The notes under the pieces are model-generated. The model saw nothing but the letters and a program-made list of their open reading frames with translations. It was not told where the DNA came from and made no database searches. The translations under genes and the position numbers were made by a program. A stretch of DNA of 64,000 nt from Kribbella sp. NBC_00382. Lineage in GTDB: Bacteria; Actinomycetota; Actinomycetes; Propionibacteriales; Kribbellaceae. Shown here one piece after another: positions 1 to 9,262 of the stretch (position 1 is the first letter of the stretch; each line of letters begins with the position of its first letter). The stretch covers positions 5,642,001-5,706,000 of the forward strand of contig NZ_CP107954.1 of assembly GCF_036067295.1 (NCBI RefSeq), given 5' to 3'.

Positions 1-548
1 ATCACCTCATCGCCGGAAGCCTCGTAATAGCAGGTCAGTCGCCCGCCCGGCCGGACTCCAGTTGCCTCAGGCAACCGTTGTCCGAGCTCGGCGCAGAGCG
101 GATGGACGACCAGCCCGATGTCGTCGGGCGTGAAGCTGGCGGCAGTACTGGACAACTCGACGAATCGGGACGCCGGCAGGTCCTTGACCACGACCGCGGG
201 TACGTCGTCGCCTTGCTCGATACTGCGCAGCCGCGACTCGACCTGCGTCAGCCGCGCGGCGCTCTCGGCCACGGCGGACTCGAGTTCGGCCCGGCGCAGC
301 GACAACATCGCCCGTACCTCCACCAGGCTGATCTCGTCGGCGAGCATCGTCCGGACCTGCTCGAGCGTGAAGCCCAGATCCTTCAGCGCGACGATCCGGT
401 TGAGGTCGGCGAGCTGGGCCGCATCGTAGTTGCGGTACCCGGTCGCATCGTCGACGTGGGCCGGCCGGAGCAGTCCGATGGCGTCGTAGTGCCGCAGCAT
501 CCGCACCGACACCCGGCCGTGCCTGGCGAAGTCCCCGATCGCGAACAT
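1..548 (-). CDS. MerR-family transcriptional regulator (3' end outside window)
   Basis: The reverse strand from an ATG at 548 reads an N-terminal MerR helix-turn-helix (MFAIGDFARHG..., then SVRMLRHYDAIGLLRP and ATGYRNYDAAQL), a dimerisation helix (about residues 75-105) and the start of a C-terminal effector domain of the GyrI-like type. An AAAGGAGAG ribosome binding site lies just upstream (about 551-560) and fixes the start. The gene runs off the left edge, so 182 codons are visible. It starts 23 bp after the amidase stop on the same strand, so it is probably the last visible member of that run. MerR proteins with such C-termini bind small molecules and remodel promoters with long spacers; the ligand cannot be told. 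Confidence 0.85.
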   Translation of the reverse strand, partial: MFAIGDFARHGRVSVRMLRHYDAIGLLRPAHVDDATGYRNYDAAQLADLNRIVALKDLGFTLEQVRTMLADEISLVEVRAMLSLRRAELESAVAESAARLTQVESRLRSIEQGDDVPAVVVKDLPASRFVELSSTAASFTPDDIGLVVHPLCAELGQRLPEATGVRPGGRLTCYYEASGDEV

Positions 549-571
549 CGCTCTCCTTTCTCTGAGGGGAG

Positions 572-1888
572 TTAACCAGCCGCGAGCTCGGCGAAGGTGA
601 TCGCCGTGTCGTCCTCGTGGAACGCGCTGATCACTTGAGCCCCGACGGGCAGGCCAGCTGTGGGGATCGGCATACTCACCGCGGGCAGGCCGGTCAGCGA
701 GGCATGCGAGATCCAGAACACCTGCGCGTCGTACGGCCGGCCGTCGATCGTCCGTTCCTCGAAGGGGCGATCGTCGTGCGGGAAGGCGGTCGTGAAGCTG
801 GTCGGGCAGAGGAAGACGTCGATGTCTTGGAAGTACGCCTGCCAGGTCGCCCGGGCCGCCATCCGCCGGCGCTCCTGCTCGATGATCTGGGGGAGGGGCG
901 CGAAGTCGGAGTCCTCGCCGTGCAGTGCGAAGAACAGCCCGATCTGGAAACCGAAGTCCTCGGCCTGGTCTGATGGATCGACGCCTTCCGGCCAGCCCTC
1001 GACGATCTTCACGCCTTGGCTCGCCAGCGCGTCGATCTTGTCGGACAGGGCCTTGCCGACCTCGTCGGTGACGGGCGCATCGGGGTGGTCGAGGACGACG
1101 CCGACCCGATAGTCGGTCAGCCTGCGATGCCTTGGCGGTTCGAGATGCCACGACATCGCTTTGCCGGTTGGGCCGCCGGTGACTTCCAGGGCTGTGCGGA
1201 GGTCGGCGGCTGATGATGCGAGGGGGCCGAGGCTCGATGGGTTGGGGAACTCGGTGATGGGGGCGGGTGGGCCCGGGGGCTGGAAGCCGTTCAGCGGTAC
1301 TACGCCTGCGGTGGGCTTGAGGCCGTAGACGCCGCAGTAGGCCGCGGGGAGGCGGATGGAGCCGACCAGGTCGGAGCCGTACTCCAAGTACGTGAGGCCG
1401 GCGGCCAGTGCGGCGGCTCCACCTCCGCTGGAGCCTCCCGGAGTACGGGCGGGGTCGTGGGGGTTGTTCGTACGGCCGTAGAGCTCGTTGGCCGTCTGGC
1501 CGAAGTCGCCGAGCATGGTGTGGACGTTGCTCTTGCCGACGATGATCGCGCCGGCACTCTTCAACCGCTCGACCAGCGTGGCATCAGCGGGCGGGAGGTA
1601 GTCGGCAAAGGCCGGGTCGCCCCAGGTCGTGTGCAGGCCGGCCACGTTGATCGCGTCCTTCACGGTCATCGGTACGCCGTGCAGCGGGCCGAGGTCGGCG
1701 CCTGAGGCAACTGCCTCGTCGGCGGCGGTGGCTGCCTGCAGCGCGTACTCGGGGCGCGTCTCGACGATCGCGTTCACGGTCGTATCGGCGGTGATCCGGG
1801 CCAGCAGGTCTTCGGTGAGTTCGCGGGAGGAGGCCTGGCCGGCGCGGATCGCGGCGGCTGCCTGGTTCGCGGTACAGAGTCTGTTCAT
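572..1888 (-). CDS. Amidase signature family hydrolase
   Basis: This 438-residue protein belongs to the amidase signature family, which hydrolyses carboxamides with a Ser-cisSer-Lys triad. The Lys lies in the VPMTVKD segment (about residue 75), the Ser-rich loop reads TPGGSSGGGAAALAAG, and the nucleophile loop reads GSDLVGSIRLPAAYCG. The ATG at 1888 overlaps the stop of the upstream gene in an ATGA arrangement, which favours it over an in-frame GTG at 1912. The nearest assigned relatives are called amidase or glutamyl-tRNA amidotransferase subunit A, but no gatB/gatC neighbours are present, so a stand-alone amidase is more likely. The substrate is unknown. Confidence 0.9.
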   Translation of the reverse strand: MNRLCTANQAAAAIRAGQASSRELTEDLLARITADTTVNAIVETRPEYALQAATAADEAVASGADLGPLHGVPMTVKDAINVAGLHTTWGDPAFADYLPPADATLVERLKSAGAIIVGKSNVHTMLGDFGQTANELYGRTNNPHDPARTPGGSSGGGAAALAAGLTYLEYGSDLVGSIRLPAAYCGVYGLKPTAGVVPLNGFQPPGPPAPITEFPNPSSLGPLASSAADLRTALEVTGGPTGKAMSWHLEPPRHRRLTDYRVGVVLDHPDAPVTDEVGKALSDKIDALASQGVKIVEGWPEGVDPSDQAEDFGFQIGLFFALHGEDSDFAPLPQIIEQERRRMAARATWQAYFQDIDVFLCPTSFTTAFPHDDRPFEERTIDGRPYDAQVFWISHASLTGLPAVSMPIPTAGLPVGAQVISAFHEDDTAITFAELAAG

Positions 1889-2379
1889 GGCGTCAGCTCT
1901 ACGGTCTGACACGGTGTCAGGGTCAAGCGCTGCCGGTACGTCGGGTCGGTGAGCGTCCGTCGGAGCTGCGCGTCCTGGATCGCCTCCGCGCCGAGGACCG
2001 CAATCCGGCGGAGGCCTTCGGGCGGGTTGGTAAGTACCTCATGGCGTGCCCGGCGACCCGCCCCGGTGAGCCCTGGGAACCACCTCAGCGCCAACCCCCG
2101 AGCAGCAAGCATGCCGCGGGTTGCCCTCATAGCCTTCGACTCAGCGACCGCGTCGACGATGGATTCCAGCTCCAAGCCAGCGCTCGGCACGACGTCGAGC
2201 ACCGCCTGCTCAAGCGCGTCACCCCAACCAACTTCGTCCAAGCGGTGGGCCCGGCCGTCCGCGCCGATCTCGAGCTGCTCCGACTGGCACAGGGCGAGTA
2301 CGGCCGTCAGCACAGCCCGCCTCGGCCCGCCGCAAAGGTAGGACAACTCGTGCAGCGACAGCGCAGCCGCTCTCGTCAT
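1885..2379 (-). CDS. TIGR04222-like cytosolic protein of unknown function
   Basis: The 164-residue product opens with LSLHELSYLCGGPRRAV, resembling the start of the actinobacterial TIGR04222 family (elAYLAGGPxRAvxtAla), whose usual members are membrane proteins. Here no membrane segment is visible. The chosen ATG at 2379 has a GGGAGGG ribosome binding site; a longer in-frame start at 2421 lacks one. The gene overlaps the amidase by 4 bp (ATGA) and follows the response regulator by 66 bp, so it probably belongs to the same transcript as the two-component system. No function is assigned; the family match is from memory of its motif. Confidence 0.7.
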   Translation of the reverse strand: MTRAAALSLHELSYLCGGPRRAVLTAVLALCQSEQLEIGADGRAHRLDEVGWGDALEQAVLDVVPSAGLELESIVDAVAESKAMRATRGMLAARGLALRWFPGLTGAGRRARHEVLTNPPEGLRRIAVLGAEAIQDAQLRRTLTDPTYRQRLTLTPCQTVELTP

Positions 2380-2445
2380 GACGCCCTCCCGTGGCTCTTT
2401 GGCCAGTTGGACCTGTTTCACGAGCCGCTGGTTCCCAAGTTCGGG

Positions 2446-3087
2446 CTAGGTCTTGTTCAGGTAGGCGAGGACGGCCAGGACCCGGCGGTTGGTGGTGGTG
2501 TCGTCGGTGATCGACAGCTTGGCGAAGAGCGCGGTGGTGTGTTTGCTGACCGCGCTTTCGCTGAGGAAGAGACGCTGGCAGATCGCCTGGTTGGACAGGC
2601 CTTCGGCCATCAGGGCGAGGACCTCGTGTTCGCGGTCGGTGAGCCGGCCGAGCCTCGGGGTTCGGTTGTTGAGGAGCTTGGCGATCACAGCGGGATCCAT
2701 CGCGGTGCCGCCGGCGGCGACGCGTTCCAGGGCGTCGATGAACTGGTCGGCGTCGAAGACGCTTTCCTTGAGCAGGTAGCCGATGCCGCCGGTGCCGTCG
2801 GCAAGGAGTTCGCGAGCGTAGAGCTGCTCGACGTGCTGGGACAGGATCAGGACCGGCAGACCCGGTACTTCGTTGCGCGCGGCAAGGGCTGCGCGCAGGC
2901 CCTCGTCAGACTGGGTCGGCGGCATCCGGACGTCGACGACGGAGACGTCCGGCCGGAGCTCCAGCAGGGCGGTGAGCGTCTCGGGGCCGGTGCTCGTGGT
3001 CGCGACGACCTCATGCCCGTAGGCCTCGATCAGTCGGACCATGCCGTCGCGCAGGAGGTAGAGGTCTTCGGCTACAAGGATTCGCAT
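2446..3087 (-). CDS. NarL/FixJ-family response regulator
   Basis: This 213-residue protein has an N-terminal receiver domain and a C-terminal LuxR-type helix-turn-helix. Visible receiver residues are the acidic pair in VAEDLY, the phosphoacceptor Asp in VSVVDVRMPP (about residue 52) and the Lys in YLLKES. The output domain reads LTDREHEVLALMAEGLSNQAI...SESAVSKH. The start ATG at 3087 lies 16 bp inside the 3' end of the histidine kinase gene, so the pair is translationally coupled and cognate. Likely targets are the local operon, but no repeat motif was found to prove it. Confidence 0.95.
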   Translation of the reverse strand: MRILVAEDLYLLRDGMVRLIEAYGHEVVATTSTGPETLTALLELRPDVSVVDVRMPPTQSDEGLRAALAARNEVPGLPVLILSQHVEQLYARELLADGTGGIGYLLKESVFDADQFIDALERVAAGGTAMDPAVIAKLLNNRTPRLGRLTDREHEVLALMAEGLSNQAICQRLFLSESAVSKHTTALFAKLSITDDTTTNRRVLAVLAYLNKT

Positions 3088-4319
3088 GGCACCACCATTC
3101 TGACCATGGTCGGGCCGCCGGGTGGGCTGGTGATCTCGCACACGCCGTCGAAGACCGCCAGCCGGCGTTGCAGACCGTCGAGTCCGCCACCTCTGCGCGC
3201 GGAGGCGCCGCCCTTGCCATTGTCGGAGACTTCGACGATCAGGGTAGAGGTACGCGTGAGGTTGATTCGTACTGATGTTGCGCGGGCGTGTTTGGTCGCG
3301 TTGGTGAGTAGTTCTGCGACAGCGAAGTACAGGGCGGACTCGATCGGTGGGTCGAGGGTCAGCCGGCCGGCGGCGCTGACGGTGACCTCGAGTGGACTGT
3401 CGAGGGCGAGGGCCCGGACGGCGTCGACGAGGCCGCGTTCGTTGAGGACCGGTGGGTTGATGCCCTGGACCAGTTCGCGGAGCTCGGTCAGTGAGGTGGC
3501 GGCGCCGGCACGGGCCTCGCGCATGAGGGCTTTGGCCTGGTCGGGGTCGGTCTCCATCAGCTTCTCCGCGGTGGCCAGGGCGAGGCCGAGTGCGACCAGC
3601 CGGGCCTGGGCACCGTCGTGCAGATCGCGTTCGATCCGGCGGATCTCGGCGGCCTGCGCGACCGTGCTGTCGGCGCGCTGCGCGGTCAGTTCATCGACTC
3701 GCTCTGCCAGCACCTGCTCCTGCGACGGCTGCAAGAACCGGACGGCCACAGGCTCGGCGGTGCGCCATGCGTAGGGGGAGATGGTGAGGGCGGCGATCAG
3801 GCCGAGTACGCCGACCATGGTGAGCCCTGGCCGGATGATCGCGAGGACCACCAAGGCGATCCCGGCCGGTGGGACGGCGGCGACCAGGCCGATGGCGAAC
3901 GGGGCGATCCCCAGGAACCGCAGGTCGCGCCAGGTTGCGGGGTCGCGCCACAGGTTCGCGAGTTCCTGGTCCTCCTTCGCTTCCTTACTCGTGGAGGAGT
4001 ACGAGCGGCCGTTCCACCAGTAGCCGGTGGACATCTGCGTCACCGGCGCGGGCTCCAGGTAGCCGCCGGGGATGACGGTGCCGGTCCAGCGCGCGACGAA
4101 GTACCGGATCATCCGGCAGATCGGCCGCGCCAGCGTGAACGTACCGACGGCAGCCAGCACCACGGGCGCGATCAACGACCACGGATTCCCACCCCACCAG
4201 ACCCAAACCACCGCCGCGACCGCCCAGACGGCCGGCACCAGCATGGTCACGCCCACCAGAACGCAGGCCCGCCCGAACCCCACGCAGAGCTTGGCCGCCC
4301 ACGACGCCACCTGTCCCAT
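3072..4319 (-). CDS. Sensor histidine kinase (HisKA_3 type)
   Basis: The 415-residue kinase has two N-terminal membrane hairpins (about residues 15-60 and 130-175), a coiled linker, a HisKA_3 dimerisation/phosphoacceptor box (RIERDLHDGAQARL, His phosphorylated) and an HATPase_c domain with N-box ELLTNATKHA and a G1-like DNGKGGA. The first periplasmic/cytosolic insert is short, so it may sense a membrane or intramembrane signal. ATG 4319 has GGAGG with 5-nt spacing; a TTG at 4331 in frame overlaps that site and is less likely. It is encoded directly before and overlapping its response regulator. Confidence 0.95.
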   Translation of the reverse strand: MGQVASWAAKLCVGFGRACVLVGVTMLVPAVWAVAAVVWVWWGGNPWSLIAPVVLAAVGTFTLARPICRMIRYFVARWTGTVIPGGYLEPAPVTQMSTGYWWNGRSYSSTSKEAKEDQELANLWRDPATWRDLRFLGIAPFAIGLVAAVPPAGIALVVLAIIRPGLTMVGVLGLIAALTISPYAWRTAEPVAVRFLQPSQEQVLAERVDELTAQRADSTVAQAAEIRRIERDLHDGAQARLVALGLALATAEKLMETDPDQAKALMREARAGAATSLTELRELVQGINPPVLNERGLVDAVRALALDSPLEVTVSAAGRLTLDPPIESALYFAVAELLTNATKHARATSVRINLTRTSTLIVEVSDNGKGGASARRGGGLDGLQRRLAVFDGVCEITSPPGGPTMVRMVVPCESL

Positions 4320-4504
4320 GTACTCCTCCAACTGCCGGTACGACTTCCTGCCTCCACTCTGTACCGCCCGACCCCGGATCCCGACCGGATTTGGACGACA
4401 GTAGGTCTAGCCCCACCGCGTCGGACGGCCGGCCCCCGCGCGATGCTCGCGAACGCGATGCTGACCGGGTCGGCGTCCTCGCCTTGCCGATCATCAAGCA
4501 GTTC

Positions 4505-5761
4505 CTAGCCAAGGAGGCGTAACGCAGTCAGTGCGTACGCTCTCGCGGCGACCACGAGCTCATCGATGCCGACGGATTCGTCGGCTCGGTGGGCTTGGGT
4601 GGTGACTGAGCCAGGGCCGAGGACGACGACCGGTACGCCGAGGTCGCGGGCAATGAAGCCGCCGTCGCAAGCCGCGGTCCAGCCGCCGAGGGGGAGTTGC
4701 GGGCCGCCGGCATCGGTGAGGGCAGCGTCGGTGGTGGTGACCAGGTCTGCGTCGGCGGGCGTGAGGAAGGCGGGCATCTCCATCGGCATCTCCAACTCCA
4801 CCGAGAGGCCGCGGGCCTCGAGGTTGAGGGCGGCGACCCGGGTCTTGAGATCGTCGAGGACAGCGTCGGGTGATTCGCCTGGGAGGAGGCGGCGGTCGGC
4901 GACGAGGACGCACTCGGCGGGAACGATCGAACCGCCGGTACCACCCTGGATCTGGCCGACGCTCCAGGTGGCCGCGCCGAGCAGCGGGTGCGGCGACTCG
5001 GCCAGCTCGGCATGCAACCGCTCGATCTCGGCCACTACGGCGGCCGCGCCGTAGATCGCGTTGGCGCCGTCGGCGGGGTTGCCCGCGTGGCAGGCCTTCC
5101 CGTGGATCTCGACGCGGAGGTACGAGTCGCCGCGCGCGCCGATGATGGTCTGCAGGTCAGTCGGCTCCGCCGTGATGCACCCAAGCCACGAGCCGCCGAC
5201 GCCGCCGATGCCGGCCCCGCCGATGCGGTCCCTGCCGATGCCGTCGGCGCCGCCGCCGGTGCCGCTGGTGGTGCGCCCTGCGGCATCGACGTACGCGCGG
5301 ATGCCCTTGCCGGTTTCTTCTTCGTCCATCAGGGCGGCCAGTTCGACCGGGCCGCTCAGCTCGACACCACGCAGGGCCGCGAGAGCTGCGAGCGCGGCTG
5401 CCAGACCGCCTTTCATGTCGGAGGCGCCGCGGCCGTAGAGGCGGCCATCGATGAGTTCGGCGCCGAAGGGGTCCTTGGTCCAGCCGTCGCCGATCGGTAC
5501 GACGTCGGTATGGCCGAGCAGGAGCAGACCCGGTCCGTTGCCACCGGCAAGCGTGATGCTGACGTTGTCGCGGCCGGGCTCGACGCGGGTGGCGACGACG
5601 TCCAGGTCGAGCTCGATCGCGGCCGCGCTCAACGCGGCGACCGTCGCCGCCTCCTCGCCGGGCGGGTTCTGCCCGGTCGCCCGCAACAGGCTCTGGGTGA
5701 TCCGGACGAGGAGCTCCTCGTCGACACGATCGAGGACGGACTGTTCGGCGGGAGTGATCAT
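4505..5761 (-). CDS. M20 family metallopeptidase (ArgE/DapE-like)
   Basis: The 418-residue enzyme is a di-zinc amidohydrolase of the ArgE/DapE/ACY1 family. Metal ligands and catalytic residues are visible in LLLLGHTDVVP (His), GRGASDMKGG (bridging Asp) and ALMDEEETGKG (general base Glu and ligand). The dimerisation domain follows, then a terminal QAHRADE-type His. A Gly-rich insertion at about residues 165-192, with GIG/IGG repeats, lies in the lid/linker area and is unusual for the family. Substrate could be an N-acyl amino acid or succinyl-diaminopimelate; no arg or dap genes are adjacent, so it is left as a generic deacylase. Confidence 0.9.
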   Translation of the reverse strand: MITPAEQSVLDRVDEELLVRITQSLLRATGQNPPGEEAATVAALSAAAIELDLDVVATRVEPGRDNVSITLAGGNGPGLLLLGHTDVVPIGDGWTKDPFGAELIDGRLYGRGASDMKGGLAAALAALAALRGVELSGPVELAALMDEEETGKGIRAYVDAAGRTTSGTGGGADGIGRDRIGGAGIGGVGGSWLGCITAEPTDLQTIIGARGDSYLRVEIHGKACHAGNPADGANAIYGAAAVVAEIERLHAELAESPHPLLGAATWSVGQIQGGTGGSIVPAECVLVADRRLLPGESPDAVLDDLKTRVAALNLEARGLSVELEMPMEMPAFLTPADADLVTTTDAALTDAGGPQLPLGGWTAACDGGFIARDLGVPVVVLGPGSVTTQAHRADESVGIDELVVAARAYALTALRLLG

Positions 5762-5847
5762 GAGCCCAGTTTCGCAGTGGAAGCCGCGCCCAGCCGGGAC
5801 GCGGCTTCCGGGATCAGCTCAGTTGCTGATGGCGGCCGACCCGTGCG

Positions 5848-6786
5848 TCATAGGCCGTGCCGGAAGCCCTGTCGCCAGCTTGCGTAGCCGGGCTGCCAGC
5901 AGAAGGCGTCCTTTGCCTTGCTGTTGTCCGCGCCGCGGATCTGGGTGAAGGCCGAGACCGCCGCCTCGCCGGCCGCCAGTTTGGCCAGCCACACTGGGAT
6001 GTGGCGGGGCGGCTTCGCGCCCAGGATGCGGGCAAGCTCGGGTAGCCAGACCGCTACGGAGGCCGGGTCGTCGTCGGCGATCTGGTAAATGCCCGGGTCG
6101 CCCATCGTGACCGCTCGGACTGTTGCGTCGGCCGCGTCGTCGTAGTGGATGAAGGACCAGATGCCCGACCCGTCGCCGATCAGCGGCAGCTTGCGCGCGC
6201 GGATCAGCTCGACCATTTCGCCACCCTTGCCGATCGCCCCGGTCGGGCCGTAGAAGCTCGCGTACCGGAGTACGAGACCCTCGAGAGCCTGGTCGCCGGT
6301 GACGGCCGCCTCGAGCTGGCGGATGCCGGCCATTGTCTTGGCAGTCGCCGCGACCGGTTCGGCATCCAGCGGGACGTCCTCGGTCTTGGTCGGCGAGCCA
6401 CCACGCTGCAGGTTCCAGCCGGCGTAGCTCTGCACGATGATCCGCCGTACGCCGGCAGCGTGCGACGCGGCGAGCAGGTTGTCCGTGCCCTCCGTGCGCA
6501 GCCGATTGGTCAACGCGAAGCTCTCGTCGAACTTCTTGAAGTCGATCCCGGACTTCAACGCGGTCATCTGGTGCACGACCACCTCAGGCTGCACGGACCC
6601 GACAGCCGCCTTCACCGCGGCAGCATCCAGCCCGTCCGCCAGTACCACCTGAGCACCCTGCGCCCGTACGCCGGCCGCGCCCGACTCGGACCGGATCATC
6701 CCGGTCACCTCGTGCCCCGCCGCGATCAGCTTCGGCACCAGCGACCGTCCGAGCCCGCCGGTCGCGCCCGCCACCAACACCTTCAT
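5848..6786 (-). CDS. NAD(P)-dependent epimerase/dehydratase (extended SDR)
   Basis: The 312-residue protein begins with the Rossmann motif MKVLVAGATGGLGRSL (TGxxGxxG) and has the extended-SDR fold. The catalytic YxxxK motif is not clean, so it may belong to the atypical NmrA/NAD-binding group. An Asp and an Arg after strand 2 suggest no clear cofactor preference. GGAGGATGAG stands just before the ATG. It lies alone between the M20 peptidase and a serine hydrolase on the same strand with 77-86 bp gaps; the substrate is unknown. Confidence 0.85.
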   Translation of the reverse strand: MKVLVAGATGGLGRSLVPKLIAAGHEVTGMIRSESGAAGVRAQGAQVVLADGLDAAAVKAAVGSVQPEVVVHQMTALKSGIDFKKFDESFALTNRLRTEGTDNLLAASHAAGVRRIIVQSYAGWNLQRGGSPTKTEDVPLDAEPVAATAKTMAGIRQLEAAVTGDQALEGLVLRYASFYGPTGAIGKGGEMVELIRARKLPLIGDGSGIWSFIHYDDAADATVRAVTMGDPGIYQIADDDPASVAVWLPELARILGAKPPRHIPVWLAKLAAGEAAVSAFTQIRGADNSKAKDAFCWQPGYASWRQGFRHGL

Positions 6787-6863
6787 CTCATCCTCCGTCT
6801 CACTGTCTACGACCCAGGGACACGGCGGACGGCGGGCCTGTGACTATGACCCGCGTCACGTCC

Positions 6864-8261
6864 TCAGCGCGAGCGCAGCGTCAGCTCCGGTGGCCAGAAC
6901 GAGACGTTGAAGCGCAGGTCGATCTGCAAGGCGTCGCCATCGACCCGGCAGCGCATCGTGACGACGTACGGGGTCTCGAGGTAGCGGACGATCGCGACGA
7001 AGGTGTCGCCATCGCCGTACGCGCTGGTGACCAGCCGTTGTGGCGTGTCCTGCAGCTTGTCGAGATCCTCCCGCCATGGGCCGGCGGCGAAGACCAGCTC
7101 CTGCGTCCTGCCCGCGGACACCTGGGCCTCGTCAGCCAGCGAGCCGGGCACGAGGGTGAAGGTGCCGGTGCCGTCAGAGTCGAGCTGCACAGCGGCGATC
7201 CCCATCGGGTTGGGGTCGAACTCGTACCTCCGCCCGTCGCCGCCAGGGGTCGGACCGGCCGGCGGTAGCAACTCCAGCCGCGGCGGTCGCGCAGTACCGT
7301 CGCCTGCCTCGCCCTGCAGAGCGGGAAGCAGGTGCTCCCAGATGATGTCCATGACGGCCTGCATGTTCGGCGAGGCGCTGGTGATGACGAGCGTCGTGTC
7401 GTGATCGGGGAAGACCAAGCAGTACTGACCGAAGGCGCCGTCACCGCGGTAGGCGTTGTTGCGGGCGCGCCAGAACTGGTAGCCGTACCCCTGCCTCCAG
7501 TCCGGGTTGACCTCGACGGAGTTGTCGACCTGCTTCTTCGTCGCCTCGTCGATCCAGGCGGCAGGTACGAGCTGCTTGCCGTCCCACTCGCCGCGCTGCA
7601 GCAGGAACTGGCTGAACCGCGCCAGCGACTCGGTGCTGATGCTCAGCCCCCAGCCGCCCAGCGTGACGCCCTCCTTGGACGTCGGCCAGGTCGCCTCGCC
7701 GATGCCGAGCGGCTCGAACAGCCGAGGCCGCAGGTAGTCGAGCAGCGTCTCGCCGGTGACCTTCTGCAGGATCGCCGACAGCATGTACGTCGCGCCGGTG
7801 TTGTAGACGAACGGAGCGCCCGGCGCATGCCCGACCTCCAGGCCGAGGAAGGTGCGGATCATCCGCTCGTCCCGGCCGAGCGCCTCGATGGTGTCCTGGG
7901 TGTGGCCGGTCGACATCGTCAGCAGATGCCGGATCTCCATCGCGGCCAGGTTGTCGCTGACCTCGGCGGGCAGCTCGTCCGCGCTGAAGAACGACACGAC
8001 CTTGTCGTCGATCGAGAGCTTGCCGTCCTCGACGAGCAGCCCGATGCCCATCGAGGTGAAGCTCTTCGAGATCGAGAACAGCAGGTGCGGATCCTCGATC
8101 CGGTACGGCGCCCAGGCCTCCTCGAGCACCACCTGGCCGTGCCGGACGAGCATCAGCGTCTGGATCTCCTGCTCGGACGCGTCGAGCGCGCCGACAAAAG
8201 CATCCAGCGCGGCGGCGGATAGACCCTGGGCTTCTGGGGTAATGCGTGGAAGGCTGCTCAC
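6864..8261 (-). CDS. Serine hydrolase of the beta-lactamase/DD-peptidase fold
   Basis: The protein has the SxxK nucleophile motif (LLFSISKSF), a YxN-like motif (FVYNTGATY) and a C-terminal accessory domain of about 130 residues rich in beta structure. There is no signal peptide, so it is probably cytosolic, like many family VIII esterases. GTG 8261 gives the natural N-terminus MSSLPRITPEAQ; in-frame GTG 8270 and TTG 8291 are alternatives and none has a good ribosome binding site. The gene is divergent from the lipid kinase at 8300, so the two share a very short promoter region. Confidence 0.88.
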   Translation of the reverse strand: MSSLPRITPEAQGLSAAALDAFVGALDASEQEIQTLMLVRHGQVVLEEAWAPYRIEDPHLLFSISKSFTSMGIGLLVEDGKLSIDDKVVSFFSADELPAEVSDNLAAMEIRHLLTMSTGHTQDTIEALGRDERMIRTFLGLEVGHAPGAPFVYNTGATYMLSAILQKVTGETLLDYLRPRLFEPLGIGEATWPTSKEGVTLGGWGLSISTESLARFSQFLLQRGEWDGKQLVPAAWIDEATKKQVDNSVEVNPDWRQGYGYQFWRARNNAYRGDGAFGQYCLVFPDHDTTLVITSASPNMQAVMDIIWEHLLPALQGEAGDGTARPPRLELLPPAGPTPGGDGRRYEFDPNPMGIAAVQLDSDGTGTFTLVPGSLADEAQVSAGRTQELVFAAGPWREDLDKLQDTPQRLVTSAYGDGDTFVAIVRYLETPYVVTMRCRVDGDALQIDLRFNVSFWPPELTLRSR

Positions 8262-8299
8262 CCTGTGCACGCTATCTCGTCGAACGGACAAAAAAACAC

Positions 8300-9187
8300 G
8301 TGACTACACGAGCGGCTGTGATCCTCAACCCGGTCAAGGTTCCGGACGGATTCCGCGACAAGGTCGACGCGGCGCTGACCGAGCGTGGGTACGCCGACAC
8401 GGTCTGGCTGGAGACGACCGAGGAGGACCCTGGTTCGTCGATGGCCAAGGACGCGATCGCGCAGAGCGTCGACCTGGTCGTGGTGGCCGGTGGCGACGGG
8501 ACCGTCCGGGTCGTCTGCACCGAGCTGGCCGGGGCCGGCATCCCGGTCGCGGTACTTCCCGCAGGTACCGGCAATCTCCTGGCCCGCAATCTCGGCATCT
8601 CCCTCGACCTCGACACCGCGTTGGCCCAGCTGCTGGACGGCAGCGAGCAGTCGATCGACAGCGTGGAGGTCAAGGGCGACGACCTGGCCGACCGCTTCGT
8701 GGTGATGGCCGGCCTCGGACTCGACGCCGCGATCATCGCCGACGCCCCCGACGGCCTGAAGAAACACGTCGGCTGGGCGGCCTACGTGGTCTCGACCGTG
8801 AAGAACCTCAACCACCCCTTCGTCCGGGTGGAGATCACCATCGACGACCGGCCACCGGTACGCCGCCGCGCCCGGACCGTCGTGATCGGCAACGTCGGCA
8901 CTCTCCAGGCCAACATCCCGCTGCTCCCGGACGCGAAGCCCGACGACGGCAAGATCGACCTGGTCGTGCTGGCCCCGCGCCGGGTCAGCCACTGGCCCCG
9001 GCTCGCCCTGAGCCTGGTCGTCAAGCGGGTCCAGGAAGGCCGGCACATCGAACGCTTCACCGGCCAGACCATCCAGGTGAAGGCATCGACGACCGTCCGC
9101 CGCGAACTGGACGGCGACCAGATCTCCAACGGCCGCATCCTCACCGCGACGGTCGACCCCGGCGCACTGGTCGTCCGCGTGCCCTGA
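8300..9187 (+). CDS. Diacylglycerol kinase-like lipid kinase
   Basis: The 295-residue protein has the DAGK catalytic domain: nucleotide-binding VVVAGGDGTVR and PAGTGNLLARNLGI, followed by the C-terminal beta-sandwich lipid domain with a late ELDGDQ segment. It would phosphorylate a lipid such as diacylglycerol, or act in sphingoid/undecaprenol-type lipid metabolism at the membrane. The GTG at 8300 opens MTTRAAVILNPVK, which is the usual N-terminus; no ribosome binding site is visible, so translation may be leaderless. It is divergent from the serine hydrolase. Confidence 0.9.
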   Translation: MTTRAAVILNPVKVPDGFRDKVDAALTERGYADTVWLETTEEDPGSSMAKDAIAQSVDLVVVAGGDGTVRVVCTELAGAGIPVAVLPAGTGNLLARNLGISLDLDTALAQLLDGSEQSIDSVEVKGDDLADRFVVMAGLGLDAAIIADAPDGLKKHVGWAAYVVSTVKNLNHPFVRVEITIDDRPPVRRRARTVVIGNVGTLQANIPLLPDAKPDDGKIDLVVLAPRRVSHWPRLALSLVVKRVQEGRHIERFTGQTIQVKASTTVRRELDGDQISNGRILTATVDPGALVVRVP

Positions 9188-9262
9188 GTTGTCGACCTCT
9201 TCCCTGCTGATGGAAGGCAGCGGCCGGAGGCGGTCCGAGTATCCGCTCGTAGGGTGGCCGGC

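Noticed and set aside
4400..4522. Possible forward-strand gene remnant ending in LALPIIKQFLAKEA
   Set aside because: The stretch is short, has no start or family match, and lies between two reverse genes.
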